Assembly: GCF_027587025.1 (NCBI RefSeq)
Contig: NZ_JAPPTI010000012.1
Coordinates: 1-64,000 of the forward strand
Direction of reading: 5' to 3'
Source of the DNA: Vibrio sp. LaRot3
GTDB taxonomy: Bacteria; Pseudomonadota; Gammaproteobacteria; Enterobacterales; Vibrionaceae
Length of the DNA: 64,000 nucleotides
Positions 44,478 through 53,936 of the stretch are shown here, one piece after another (positions within the stretch are counted from its first letter, which is position 1; the number at the start of each line of letters is the position of its first letter). Both the position numbers and the translations under genes were made by a program. The notes under the pieces are model-generated. The model was not told the DNA's origin and searched no databases. It saw only the letters and a list, made by a program, of their open reading frames with translations.

Positions 44478-45635
44478 TTAAAAAGTAAACGCTAAGTTTA
44501 GCGAAGCACCAAACTGGTTATCACCCGCGTAAGAGCCTGCAAGGTCTAAACTCACGACATCAAACGGGCTCATGCCAATACCGGCCGTTACTGAGTTCTC
44601 TAATGTGTCTTCAAGGTCAATCTCGTAACCCGCACGTAGCTGCGCCCAACCCCATGCATTGCCTTCAATACCAAAACGTAAGAACTGCGTATCATCCGCC
44701 AGTTCTTTAAAGCGCTTTTGTTTGGTAAGGTCAAAATCGACACTTGCAGCAACAAACTCACCGGCATAGCCAAAACCTACCGTCGCTTGAGGGTTTAACT
44801 CATAAGTGTAATTGCCAACTTGTGTATTGATTTCTTGCGAGAACAAGTTTTTCAGCGCAAGACCTGCGCGTAATGGACCAGAATGCCAAGCCATACCCAT
44901 ATCGAGGTTGAATGCGCTTTCAGTTACCTCGCTCTTGTCGTAATCATCAAGATCAAAGGTATCAAGGCTTGCTTGTTGTGAGTATGTCACCAAATTTTGA
45001 TACTTAGGTGAGATACCAAAGGCAATATCATGGTTACCAAGCTCAAAACTCTTAGCGAAAGATAAACCCACTTCTGTCACACCAAAGGCAACCATCGCAA
45101 ACTTCGAATTTAGATAACGAGTTTCAACGTCAGTGGGATCAGTAGGATCATAACCTGTTTGCTCTGAGGCAATCTGGGTATCGGCAATCACATCGGTATA
45201 ACCACCAGCAAACAAGTTTACCGAGACAGTACGGGTAGGAATTGCAACTGCGAAGTTCGCACCTCCCGTAATAGCAACAGGTTGATTGCCTTCTAACTCA
45301 TCCATAAAACGATCGAGCTCTAATGCATCACTCGCCACCACAGAGCCGCTTTCAAAGCGGTCGTATAGGCTTTGTGCATCATCAATCGTCGAAACGGTTT
45401 CATCTTTGTCACTGATGTTCACACCTAGCGCTGGTAATAAAATCCCCACGTTATCATCCTCACGATGAAGCGCACCTAATGCTGGGTTGTGAAATGGCGC
45501 TAGTAGGTAGTCAGATGAAACAACACCTGTATTACCCATAGCGTTACTGCGAGCATCGGCGACTATAGTGCCAGCTTGCGTTTGAGAAGACATTGCGCCT
45601 AACGCGCATACCACTGCGATCGTTGTCTTTTTCAT
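44478..45635 (-). CDS. TraF-like (PF13729-type) outer-membrane beta-barrel protein
   Basis: The 385-residue protein has a signal peptide MKKTTIAVVCALGAMSSQTQA, followed by DARSNAMGNTGVVSSDYLLAPFHNPAL, the start of a FadL-like barrel family annotated as conjugal transfer TraF. Many amphipathic strands end in GASLNLAFTF with a terminal Phe. There are no other conjugation genes here, so the conjugation label is only a family name. It is probably an outer-membrane channel or structural protein. Monocistronic. Confidence 0.78.
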   Translation of the reverse strand: MKKTTIAVVCALGAMSSQTQAGTIVADARSNAMGNTGVVSSDYLLAPFHNPALGALHREDDNVGILLPALGVNISDKDETVSTIDDAQSLYDRFESGSVVASDALELDRFMDELEGNQPVAITGGANFAVAIPTRTVSVNLFAGGYTDVIADTQIASEQTGYDPTDPTDVETRYLNSKFAMVAFGVTEVGLSFAKSFELGNHDIAFGISPKYQNLVTYSQQASLDTFDLDDYDKSEVTESAFNLDMGMAWHSGPLRAGLALKNLFSQEINTQVGNYTYELNPQATVGFGYAGEFVAASVDFDLTKQKRFKELADDTQFLRFGIEGNAWGWAQLRAGYEIDLEDTLENSVTAGIGMSPFDVVSLDLAGSYAGDNQFGASLNLAFTF

Positions 45636-45834
45636 ACAATTTCCATTTATTTACGTTGCTGAGTCTGACTCTTTGGTCAAATTTTCCTTTTAGTGCGGTA
45701 ATAACCAAAGCCCATTGAGCTACCGTTATTGCCACTCCTTTAACATAGACACTATGTATTGATTTTTCAGTTAATTAGAAAAAGGTTCATCAAATAATGA
45801 GAATTAAGCTGAATTGAAAATAGCGAAGCGTGAC

Positions 45835-46515
45835 TTAACCATCACTTTCTAGATATTGGCTCAACCTTTCGATATTGACGATTTTCAGTCCCGAATCACT
45901 TTTTTCAACTAAGCCTCGTTCGACTAATTCTTTTACCGCTCGGCGGTAAACACGACTTGATGTGCCAAAACGTTCGGCCTCTTGGTTCACTTTTTCGAAC
46001 CCACCTAAGCTAATGCTGTCTTGGTGCTGAATGAGCAAGTCATGAGCGATATTGTAAGCTATCGGATGCAATAAACGGCTGGTGTAGATGTCCAGTGACT
46101 CTTGGTAGTCTTCCGCCAAGGCAGAAGCAAAAAACAACATCATCTTAGGTTGTTGTTGCAGCATTTGGCTCAGCGTTTTTAAACAAATCACGTCCACTTG
46201 CATTGCTTCGTCTGCCACCACATTCCACTGGCATGAAGTGTCTGTGAAGAACTCCATTTCACCGAAAATGTGGTCATCACAAAGTGCTTCACCCAACTGG
46301 AAACAGCGCCCATTAGCCGCGATGATGTTCATCGAGACTCGGCCAACTGGCACAATATATAAAGAGTCTAACTGCTCGCCTTGAGTAAGAATCGCCTCAC
46401 CTGCATCCACATACCTTGAGCCCGTCTGACACTGATAAATAAGTGTTTTAAACTGCTCGCTGTCGGCAGCTAGCTGTTGTGAAAATCGACCAGTGGTAGA
46501 AGGCTTAACTCGCAT
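45835..46515 (-). CDS. Crp/Fnr-family regulator, YeiL-like
   Basis: The 226-residue protein has an N-terminal cyclic-nucleotide-like beta-roll (GEAILTQGEQLDSLYIVPVGRVSMNI; DHIFGEMEFFTDTSCQW) and a C-terminal helix-turn-helix (VNQEAERFGTSSRVYRRAVKELVERGLVEKSD). The recognition helix differs from that of Crp, and there is no Fnr Cys cluster. It lies 187 bp downstream of the nucleoside phosphorylase gene on the same strand; E. coli YeiL is likewise near nucleoside genes, so control of nucleoside use is a plausible inference. Confidence 0.82.
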   Translation of the reverse strand: MRVKPSTTGRFSQQLAADSEQFKTLIYQCQTGSRYVDAGEAILTQGEQLDSLYIVPVGRVSMNIIAANGRCFQLGEALCDDHIFGEMEFFTDTSCQWNVVADEAMQVDVICLKTLSQMLQQQPKMMLFFASALAEDYQESLDIYTSRLLHPIAYNIAHDLLIQHQDSISLGGFEKVNQEAERFGTSSRVYRRAVKELVERGLVEKSDSGLKIVNIERLSQYLESDG

Positions 46516-46647
46516 AGATTTGACTCTGTATTCTTGAACGTCGTCAAACTAACGACTTGACCTTAGGATTACAACTTTCACTCAAAAGTTTAACTGTAAT
46601 ATCTGCCCAAGCTCCCGTTTTATAATATCAATACCACAAATAAAAAA

Positions 46648-46669
46648 AGCGACATCAATTGATGTCGCT
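46648..46669 (-). terminator. Terminator of the pnuC-phosphorylase operon
   Basis: AGCGACATCAA is followed directly by its reverse complement TTGATGTCGCT, then on the minus strand a run of seven T. Confidence 0.9.
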
Positions 46670-46701
46670 CGAAACGGGGGAAGTTTCAGGTTGGCATACT
46701 G

Positions 46702-47430
46702 CTATGCTGCGTTGACTAGCGCATGCAAAGCAGCTTTGGCGGCCAGCGTTTCACCGGCCATCATGGCTTGGTTTTCATCAACGTATTGCGCCACGCCTTG
46801 CTGCACATCTTGTTGATAAAGCACCACGTTATTGAGAATGGATGCGACGTTTAAACCGCGCAATCGACCTACGGTAAGTAATGCTGAGGTTTCCATATCA
46901 GCGCCTAACACTCCTTTGTTACTCCAGCGCTCGCACAATTGGTCTTCTTCATCGGTGTAAAAGCTATCATGAGAGCGAACAACGCCTGAATGGTAACGCA
47001 CATTTTCTTCACGCAAATAACCATGAATATCGCTCAACAAGGCAAAGCTTGAATACGCAGGGTAAGTTGAAGATACATAGGCTTTCGAACCACCTTCATC
47101 TCTTACTGCCGCTTCAGCTACGATAAGTTCACCAAGCTGAATATCGCTTTGTAACGCTCCAGCCGATCCCACACGAACAACATCCTTCGCACCACACTGT
47201 TTAAGCTCTTCAACAGCAATGATCATTGACGGAGCACCAATACCTGTACTGCACACGGTAATTGGCTTACCTTGAAATTCGCCGGTAAACACGCGGTACT
47301 CGCGGTTTTCCGACATGAGTTCCGCATTATCAAGTAGCGCAGCGATACGATTAGCTCGGTCAGGTTCACCACACACAATCACACGAGCGGCTACTTGACT
47401 GCTATCAACACAAATATGAGGTTGTTTCAT
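46702..47430 (-). CDS. Nucleoside phosphorylase (uridine phosphorylase family)
   Basis: The 242-residue NP-I family enzyme contains VIVCGEPDRANRIA (phosphate binding), STGIGAPSMIIAVEEL, RVGSAGALQ, and the substrate/ribose motif GVLGADMETSALLTVGRLRG. It should split nucleosides with phosphate to a base and (deoxy)ribose 1-phosphate. The family signatures fit uridine phosphorylase, but purine nucleosides are possible. Its ATG overlaps the pnuC stop by one base (TAATG), so the transporter and enzyme are made together. Confidence 0.88.
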   Translation of the reverse strand: MKQPHICVDSSQVAARVIVCGEPDRANRIAALLDNAELMSENREYRVFTGEFQGKPITVCSTGIGAPSMIIAVEELKQCGAKDVVRVGSAGALQSDIQLGELIVAEAAVRDEGGSKAYVSSTYPAYSSFALLSDIHGYLREENVRYHSGVVRSHDSFYTDEEDQLCERWSNKGVLGADMETSALLTVGRLRGLNVASILNNVVLYQQDVQQGVAQYVDENQAMMAGETLAAKAALHALVNAA

Positions 47431-48161
47431 TACACTCGCGCCTCTTGCATTGGCTGTGAGCGGTTTTGCTTAGCAGTGCGCGCCCATTCACGAGTGCCGT
47501 TAGCAGCAATAAACATTAGGATTGCGTATTGTACTGACATCGCCATAACACCTTGCGTTGCATACACACCGACGCTGATGATGTTAATCACTACCCATAG
47601 AATCCAGTTCTCAACGTATTTACGTGTCATCAGAATTTGCGCCACAATCGACAATACTGTCATGGTTGCATCCCAGAATGGGAACGCATCTGGTTCTAAA
47701 GTTGGAGCCGCAATCTCAGCACCAAATAGGTTAAGTACATCGACAGAAATGTTCGCCAATGAGAAGAAGAATGGGTCAATGTAGATAGTGAGCAGTGCAA
47801 TGGCTACCGCACTTACACCAGCAGTAATGACTAACTTTTGCTTGCTTAGCCAACGAACTTCCAGTGTTTCACCTTGCGCATTGGGACGAGTCCACGCATA
47901 CCACCCGTAGATGTTGGCGCAGAAGAAAAACAGTTGCAGTAGCAATAGTCCGTAAAGCTGAATTTGGAAAAAAATCACCGCAAACAGGGTTACGTTAATC
48001 AGACCAAACAGGTAGTTGATGGTTTTCTCTTGGCTAGCAAACCAAATACACAGCAAACCAAACAGTGTGCCAAAGCCTTCAATCCAAGACATGGCATAAC
48101 CGCCACCAATTGGAATATTCACTAAGGTGTTATTGATATCAAGTAAGGCGAGTAGGTCCAT
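47430..48161 (-). CDS. pnuC: PnuC-family vitamin/nucleoside transporter
   Basis: The 243-residue inner-membrane protein has seven predicted helices and the PnuC signature FPFWDATMTVLSIVAQILMTRKYVENW, then LWVVINIISVGVYATQG (binding-site Trp/Asn residues). PnuC facilitators take up nicotinamide riboside, and relatives take up thiamine, riboflavin or deoxynucleosides. Coupling to a nucleoside phosphorylase suggests the substrate here is a nucleoside (nicotinamide riboside or a pyrimidine/purine nucleoside). Confidence 0.88.
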   Translation of the reverse strand: MDLLALLDINNTLVNIPIGGGYAMSWIEGFGTLFGLLCIWFASQEKTINYLFGLINVTLFAVIFFQIQLYGLLLLQLFFFCANIYGWYAWTRPNAQGETLEVRWLSKQKLVITAGVSAVAIALLTIYIDPFFFSLANISVDVLNLFGAEIAAPTLEPDAFPFWDATMTVLSIVAQILMTRKYVENWILWVVINIISVGVYATQGVMAMSVQYAILMFIAANGTREWARTAKQNRSQPMQEARV

Positions 48162-48224
48162 TGTGATGTCCTTTAATTGTTATTACTTACGTTAGGTGCA
48201 TCATAAAAGGCTTCAAAATGAAAA

Positions 48225-48246
48225 CAGGAGGACAATTGTCCTCCTG
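48225..48246 (-). terminator. Terminator of the ribose operon
   Basis: CAGGAGGACAA is followed by its perfect reverse complement, then TTTTCATTTT on the minus strand, 46 nt after the rbsR stop. Confidence 0.85.
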
Positions 48247-48292
48247 CATATCGATGCGATCATAGTTTGAAATAATACTGATAGTTTTATGC

Positions 48293-49297
48293 TTATTTCA
48301 GCATCGCGACACTATCTCGCTCCACTAATGTCGGTTCAAGTTGAACGACTTGCGCATCTTGGCTCTCTTTATTGAGTTTACTCAACAAGGTATCTACAGC
48401 CGCTTTGCCCAAACGATATTTAGGCTGATGGATCGTACTCAATGATGGCGTCATAAACTTAGCAATGTGGATGTCATCATAACCAATGATTGAGAGATCA
48501 TCCGGAATGGAGATGTCCTTTTCATTCGCCGCATTGATCACACCCATTGCCATCATGTCATTGCAGACGAAAATCGCACTCGGCAGTGGGCCTTTGTCAT
48601 ACATCTTATTAAATGCGTCATAGCCCCCTTCACTTTCGAAGTCGGATTCAATAATCCAATGAGGGTTAAAGGCGAGCCCTTCTTCATTCAGTGCTCGTTT
48701 GTAACCTTCATAACGCATTTGTGCTTGATGACGATTTAGCGGCCCCGTAATACATCCAATCTCTTGGTGACCACACTCAATCAAGTGCTTAGCCGCCATG
48801 TAACCACCACGCAGAGAGTTATCTTGAATCTTATCGCTCGCAAACAGCATTGGCCCCCAGTCCATCACCACCACAGGCACATCAGGATACTTATCAAAGA
48901 TATCAATCTGCTCTCCTTCTAAGGATGAACACATTAAAATCATGCCATCGACACGCTTTTGCAATAAGGTTTTAATCGACGACTTCATGCGCTGGTTGTC
49001 GCCTTCAGTATTACATAAGATAAGATTGTAGCCTTGCTGGTAACAGCTACGCTCGACCCCTTTAACCACTTCGCCAAAGAATGGGTTCGTTGATGTCGTC
49101 ACTAACATACCCAATGTTTTGGTGCGATTAACTTTAAGGCTACGCGCTAACGCGGAGGGAGTATAGTTAAGATCCTGAGCGGCTTTATTTACTCGCTCAG
49201 AAATCTCTTCACTCACGTATCGCGATTGGTTAATAACATGGCTTACGGTCGAGGTGGATACCCCTGCAAGTTTGGCAATGTCTTTCATTGTGGCCAT
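48293..49297 (-). CDS. rbsR: Ribose operon repressor, LacI family
   Basis: The 334-residue protein has an N-terminal LacI-type HTH and hinge (MATMKDIAKLAGVSTSTVSHVINQSRYVSEE; LKVNRTKTLGML) and a periplasmic-binding-protein-like ligand domain (NPFFGEVVKGVERSCYQQGY; SIIGYDDIHIAKFMTPSLSTIHQP). It is the last gene of the rbs operon, 12 nt after rbsK. It should bind the GAAACGTTTC palindrome at 54434-54453 and be released by ribose, giving autoregulation. Confidence 0.93.
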   Translation of the reverse strand: MATMKDIAKLAGVSTSTVSHVINQSRYVSEEISERVNKAAQDLNYTPSALARSLKVNRTKTLGMLVTTSTNPFFGEVVKGVERSCYQQGYNLILCNTEGDNQRMKSSIKTLLQKRVDGMILMCSSLEGEQIDIFDKYPDVPVVVMDWGPMLFASDKIQDNSLRGGYMAAKHLIECGHQEIGCITGPLNRHQAQMRYEGYKRALNEEGLAFNPHWIIESDFESEGGYDAFNKMYDKGPLPSAIFVCNDMMAMGVINAANEKDISIPDDLSIIGYDDIHIAKFMTPSLSTIHQPKYRLGKAAVDTLLSKLNKESQDAQVVQLEPTLVERDSVAMLK

Positions 49298-49309
49298 GCT
49301 ATCTGTCTC

Positions 49310-50233
49310 CTACTGCTGCTTGGCGAGAAATTCCTCTACCTCTTCACGGGCTGGAATTGACGTTTGCGCGCCAAAGCGAGTCACACTGATCGCTGCTGCT
49401 GCGTGAGCAAACGTTATAGCAGATTCTATCGGCTTATCTTCTAACAAACCAGTGACGAATGCCCCATTAAAGGTATCGCCCGCAGCTGTTGTATCTGTCG
49501 CATCAACGCGGAACCCGGGGATGATTTTTCCGCGGCCATTTTCACTCAACCATACCCCTTTAGCACCTAGGGTAATCATCACAGTATCAATACCTTTACG
49601 GTGCAGTACGTTCGCGGCTTCTTGCGCTGAGTCGTCATCGTTCACCGTAATGCCCGTTAGCACTTCTGCTTCGGTTTCGTTTGGAGTAATGATGTCGACG
49701 TTCGCAAGCAAAGCATCTGGCAGATCACGCGCTGGCGCTGGGTTAAGGATTACCTTGGTGTTATTTTGGCGAGCAATTTCAGCGGCGTACTCGATGCCCT
49801 CTAACGGCGTTTCAAGTTGCATGAGTAAGTACTCTGCACCTGCAATGTTCGTGGCATCATTATCTTCGATCGATTGTTTAGTTAAGCATGCATTGGCTTC
49901 TGCAGAAATACAGATGCTATTCTCACCGCTGTCCGCGACTTGAATCATAGCAATACCCGTTGGGGTATTTGGCTGCATCTTAATCCCATTGATGTTGATG
50001 CCATCCATCTTGAAATTTTCACGAATATTGATGCCAAAAGAGTCGTCACCAACACAAGCGATAAAGCCGGTATCCGCTTTTAAACGCGCGGCAGCAACTG
50101 CTTGGTTCGCACCTTTACCACCTGGAATGACTTGATAATTAGAACCGTGTAACGTCTCGCCCGGACGAGGAAAAGAAGGCACTTTCAAAACATGGTCTGC
50201 GTTTACACTACCTAAAACCACTAACTTATTCAT
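49310..50233 (-). CDS. rbsK: Ribokinase
   Basis: Ribokinase phosphorylates ribose to ribose 5-phosphate. The 307-residue PfkB-family kinase has VLGSVNADHVLKVPSFPRPGE, the GGKGANQAVAAARL substrate motif and the catalytic DTTAAGDTFNGAFVTGLLE. The start is the ATG at 50233 (GAGGA upstream), matching the 309-residue E. coli enzyme; the frame is open to 50299. It follows rbsB after a gap with an inverted repeat and precedes rbsR. Confidence 0.95.
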   Translation of the reverse strand: MNKLVVLGSVNADHVLKVPSFPRPGETLHGSNYQVIPGGKGANQAVAAARLKADTGFIACVGDDSFGINIRENFKMDGININGIKMQPNTPTGIAMIQVADSGENSICISAEANACLTKQSIEDNDATNIAGAEYLLMQLETPLEGIEYAAEIARQNNTKVILNPAPARDLPDALLANVDIITPNETEAEVLTGITVNDDDSAQEAANVLHRKGIDTVMITLGAKGVWLSENGRGKIIPGFRVDATDTTAAGDTFNGAFVTGLLEDKPIESAITFAHAAAAISVTRFGAQTSIPAREEVEEFLAKQQ

Positions 50234-50360
50234 ACAGAGATCCTCGGCTCTTACGAACCTGATGTTACTTAGATACTGCTCGTTATATGTGAGCAACAAA
50301 ACTGATGGTTATGAGCTCTTTTATCCCAAAAGGAAAGAACTCAGAAGCATCGGTTTTGCC

Positions 50361-50391
50361 CTCTCAGGCCGATAGGGGAACACCCTGAGAG
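50361..50391 (-). terminator. Intra-operon hairpin between rbsB and rbsK
   Basis: CTCTCAGG (50361-50368) pairs with CCTGAGAG (50384-50391). There is no T-run. Such hairpins after a binding-protein gene usually stabilise its mRNA or give partial termination. Confidence 0.55.
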
Positions 50392-50408
50392 AGCAATACA
50401 GAGACTAA

Positions 50409-51287
50409 TTACTTAGCAATCACTTTTAGCGGCACAGGGATGCTCGCTTCTACTGATTCACCTTTCAGTACTTTCGCTGCTGTTTCTACACCTAGAGCAC
50501 CAATTAGGTCTGGCTGCTGCGCGACTGTTGCACCTAGCTTGCCACGGTTAACAGCTGCGATGCCGTCGTCAGTACCATCAAAGCCCACGATCAACACATC
50601 TTTACCTGAAGCTTGAACTGCGCGTAGCGCACCTAGTGCCATTTCGTCATTTTGTGCGAACACCGCTTGCACGTCTGGATTAGCCGCCAGTAGGTTTTCC
50701 ATTACGTTTAGACCTTTAGTGCGGTCAAAATCAGCAGGCTGGCTTGCTAGAAGCTCCATGTTGCTGCCTTTCACTGCTTTCATGAAGCCTTCACCACGTT
50801 CACGCGCCGCAGAGGTACCTGCAATGCCTTCTAGTTGGATAACTTTTGCAGTTTCACCAACTTTCTCCATGATGAATTTACCTGCCATTTCACCACCAGC
50901 TACGTTGTCTGATGCAATGTGGCTCACCACTTCACCACGGCTTGCGCCACGGTCTAGTGTCAATACAGGAATGTTCGAACGGTTTGCCATGCGAATCGCG
51001 TTTGAAACCGCATCAGAGTCCGTTGGGTTGATAAGAATCGCTTTCACGCCACGGATAGTTAAATCTTCAACGTTTGATAGCTCTTTACTCGGATCGTTTT
51101 GCGAGTCTAGAACAATCAGGTCATAACCCAGCTCTTTTGCTTTCGCCTCTGCACCATCTTTCATTGTGACAAAGAAAGGGTTGTTAAGAGTTGAAAGTAC
51201 AATCGCCATCGTATCTTGCGCTTGTGCAGATACAGAAACGGTTGAAGAAAGTAGTGCAGCAGAAATAAGAGTTGCGAGTTTTTTCAT
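50409..51287 (-). CDS. rbsB: Periplasmic ribose-binding protein
   Basis: The 292-residue precursor has a signal peptide ending SVSAQA (MKKLATLISAALLSSTVSVSAQA). The sugar-binding fold follows: MAIVLSTLNNPFFVTMKDGAEAKAKELGY, LTLDRGASRGEVVSHIASDN, FAQNDEMALGALRA and IVGFDGTDDGIAAV. These match E. coli RbsB closely. It captures ribose for RbsAC. Confidence 0.95.
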   Translation of the reverse strand: MKKLATLISAALLSSTVSVSAQAQDTMAIVLSTLNNPFFVTMKDGAEAKAKELGYDLIVLDSQNDPSKELSNVEDLTIRGVKAILINPTDSDAVSNAIRMANRSNIPVLTLDRGASRGEVVSHIASDNVAGGEMAGKFIMEKVGETAKVIQLEGIAGTSAARERGEGFMKAVKGSNMELLASQPADFDRTKGLNVMENLLAANPDVQAVFAQNDEMALGALRAVQASGKDVLIVGFDGTDDGIAAVNRGKLGATVAQQPDLIGALGVETAAKVLKGESVEASIPVPLKVIAK

Positions 51288-51415
51288 CGTTATCGTCCTT
51301 TAAGTAGAGATGCTTAATGCATTCTTTTGTTTTGTATTCACATGGCGAGCGCCAAGTTAATGTGAATTCGTGTGTTTGCTGGCTAAGGAGCACTCAAGCT
51401 CCCTAGCCGCTTGTA

Positions 51416-52402
51416 TTACTTGTTCTTGTTATCAACCAATACCGCCAGAAGAATCACCACTGCTTTTGCAATCATCTGGTAGTAAGAAGAAACATCGAGT
51501 AGGTTTAGGGCGTTGTTCAGGAAGCCAATAATCAGAGCACCAATCAGCGTACCCATGATTCGACCTTTACCGCCCATTAGGCTGGTACCGCCTAGAACAA
51601 CCGCAGCAATCGCATCTAGCTCGTAACCCATACCTGCGGTTGGTTGCGCCGAAGATAAGCGAGAAGTAATGATGATGCCGGCAAGCGCAGCCAAAAGACC
51701 ACAGATTGCGTACACACCGATTTTTACGCGGTCAACGTTAATACCAGAAAGACGAGTTGCTGATTCGTTGCCACCTAGTGCGTAAACATAGCGACCAAAG
51801 CGAGTGTGGTTTAGTAAGTACCATGCCGCCGCAAATACAATCACCATCAGCCATACTGGAACTGGAATACCAAGTGCATAGCCAGTACCAAACCAAGCGA
51901 ATGCGTCAGCGGTGTCAGTAAAGCCAGTAGAAATTGGTCGACCGTCGGTGTACACCATGGTTACACCACGTAGTAGAGTCATGGTCACTAGAGTCGCAAT
52001 GAACGCCTGAACCTTACCCTTGGCGATGATGATGCCGCTAATCGCACCAAGTGCCGCACCCGCGACTAAAGCCGTTGGCACTGCAATCATCACCGGTATT
52101 TCTAAACCAATCATGGTTGCGGCAAATGCACCACAAAGCGCCAGCACCGAGCCAACGCTCAGGTCGATGCCTGCGGTTAAAATAACCAGTGTCATACCAA
52201 CCGCGATGATCGCGTTGACAGAGGTTTGACGCAGGATGTTAAGAATGTTGTCTACTGTAAAAAAGTTCGGGTTTAAGAATGAAACAACAACAATTAAGAA
52301 CAAGAGTGCAATTAAAGACTTTTGCTCAATCAGCCACTCTTTGCTAAATAACTTTTTGCTGTTTGCTTGGGTTGTTGGTTTGCTCATGGTATTGGTACTC
52401 AT
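51416..52402 (-). CDS. rbsC: Ribose ABC transporter permease
   Basis: The 328-residue inner-membrane protein has the typical motifs MTLVILTAGIDLSVGSVLAL and AIAAVVLGGTSLMGGKGRIMGTLIGALIIG (coupling helix region). About eight to ten helices are predicted. The start overlaps the rbsA stop by 4 nt. It forms the ribose channel with RbsA and RbsB. Confidence 0.95.
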   Translation of the reverse strand: MSTNTMSKPTTQANSKKLFSKEWLIEQKSLIALLFLIVVVSFLNPNFFTVDNILNILRQTSVNAIIAVGMTLVILTAGIDLSVGSVLALCGAFAATMIGLEIPVMIAVPTALVAGAALGAISGIIIAKGKVQAFIATLVTMTLLRGVTMVYTDGRPISTGFTDTADAFAWFGTGYALGIPVPVWLMVIVFAAAWYLLNHTRFGRYVYALGGNESATRLSGINVDRVKIGVYAICGLLAALAGIIITSRLSSAQPTAGMGYELDAIAAVVLGGTSLMGGKGRIMGTLIGALIIGFLNNALNLLDVSSYYQMIAKAVVILLAVLVDNKNK

Positions 52403-53904
52403 GCTGCTTCCTCATTAATCTTTTTACCTACCGCACAGGCCAGTAGTTTCTCTTGGTCTGCCTCTTTGGCATCAAATTCACCGCTAATACGGCCTTCATG
52501 CATCACCATGATGCGGTCACTCATCCCCAATACTTCTGGCATTTCAGAAGAGACTAAAATGATGCTCATTCCTTCTGCCTTGAACTTGTTGATCAGTTGG
52601 TAAATTTCTTTCTTAGCACCGACGTCGACACCACGGGTTGGCTCATCGAGAATCAGTACTTTCGGCTTGGTCATTAAGCCTTTGGCAATCGCCACCTTCT
52701 GCTGGTTACCACCGGATAGGTTGCCAATAATTTGTTCGCGAGTTGGCGTTTTGATATTGAACAGTTTGATGAAGTCATCCACGGCCAATACTTCGTCAGA
52801 GTGTTGAATACGACCTGCTTTGGTGAGCTTATCTAACGCACAAAGTGACATGTTCTCTTTGACTGATAAGCCAAGCACTAGGCCATCGCCTTTACGGTCT
52901 TCCGAGATGTACGCAATACCATTGGCTAAGCCATCTTGTGGACTCACCGGGTTAATGGTTTTGCTATCGAGGTTAATCACGCCACGCTCACTGGGTAGTG
53001 CGCCGTAGATAACCTTCATTAGCTCAGTGCGCCCTGCGCCCATCAGACCTGATACACCAAGAATCTCACCACGCTTAAGAGTAAAACTTACGTCATGCAC
53101 ACCAGAGCCCGTTAAACCAATGACTTCAAGACAGGTTTCGCCATGTTTCACATCGATACGCGGGTATTGTTCTTCCAACTTACGGCCTACCATCATTTCA
53201 ATCAGGCCATCTTCGTTAGTTTCAGCGACTTGGCATTCGCCAATAAACTTGCCATCACGCAGCACGGTGATGTCATCACAGATTTCGAAGATCTCTTTCA
53301 AACGGTGGGAGATGTAAACAATGCCGCAGCCTTGCTCACGCAGTTCATTAATCACTTTAAACAGAGATTCTGTTTCAGTATCGGTTAACGCATCGGTCGG
53401 CTCATCCATGATGATGACTTTAGATTCAAACGACAGCGCTTTGGCAATTTCCACCATTTGCTGTTCGCCTAAGCTCAAATCACCGAGTAACGTTTGAGAG
53501 CTGTGTTTCACGTTCAGGCGAGCCAGTAACTTGTCCGCTTCCTGATACATCTTCGCCCATTGAATACGCCCCATTGCGCCAGTAAATTCGCGGCCAATAA
53601 AGATGTTCTCTGCAATGGTCAGTTCAGGGATAAGGTTGAGTTCTTGGTGAATAATACTGATGCCCGCTTGCTGCGAGTCTCTTGGGCCTTTGAAGGCAGC
53701 AGGTTGGCCTTGATAATGAATGGTACCGCCATCAAGTGGATGAATGCCGGTGAGCACCTTCATCAAGGTAGATTTACCCGCACCATTTTCACCCATCAAC
53801 GCCATCACGCGCCCCGGATAAACGTTCAAGCTCGCTTTATCGAGAGCTTTTACGCCCGGAAACGCTTTTTCAATCTCGTTGAGTTGCAAAATTGCTTGAG
53901 TCAT
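52399..53904 (-). CDS. rbsA: Ribose ABC transporter ATPase
   Basis: The 501-residue protein has two fused ATPase domains: the first with MGENGAGKSTLMKVL, LSLGEQQMVEIAKAL and VIIMDEPTDALT; the second with GLMGAGRTELMKVIYG (degenerate Walker A), LSGGNQQKVAIAKGL and VLILDEPTRGVDVGAK. Length equals that of E. coli RbsA. It powers ribose import through RbsC. Confidence 0.95.
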   Translation of the reverse strand: MTQAILQLNEIEKAFPGVKALDKASLNVYPGRVMALMGENGAGKSTLMKVLTGIHPLDGGTIHYQGQPAAFKGPRDSQQAGISIIHQELNLIPELTIAENIFIGREFTGAMGRIQWAKMYQEADKLLARLNVKHSSQTLLGDLSLGEQQMVEIAKALSFESKVIIMDEPTDALTDTETESLFKVINELREQGCGIVYISHRLKEIFEICDDITVLRDGKFIGECQVAETNEDGLIEMMVGRKLEEQYPRIDVKHGETCLEVIGLTGSGVHDVSFTLKRGEILGVSGLMGAGRTELMKVIYGALPSERGVINLDSKTINPVSPQDGLANGIAYISEDRKGDGLVLGLSVKENMSLCALDKLTKAGRIQHSDEVLAVDDFIKLFNIKTPTREQIIGNLSGGNQQKVAIAKGLMTKPKVLILDEPTRGVDVGAKKEIYQLINKFKAEGMSIILVSSEMPEVLGMSDRIMVMHEGRISGEFDAKEADQEKLLACAVGKKINEEAA

Positions 53905-53936
53905 AAATGATCCTCAATTCGTTTCTTAACTGACGT

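Noticed and set aside
44478..45635. Conjugation gene suggested by the TraF family name
   Set aside because: No other transfer genes are nearby; the protein is a FadL-like barrel found in chromosomes of non-conjugative strains.
49452..49943. 163-codon plus-strand frame inside rbsK
   Set aside because: Shadow of ribokinase; low-complexity Ser/Ala/Val-rich translation typical of antisense frames.
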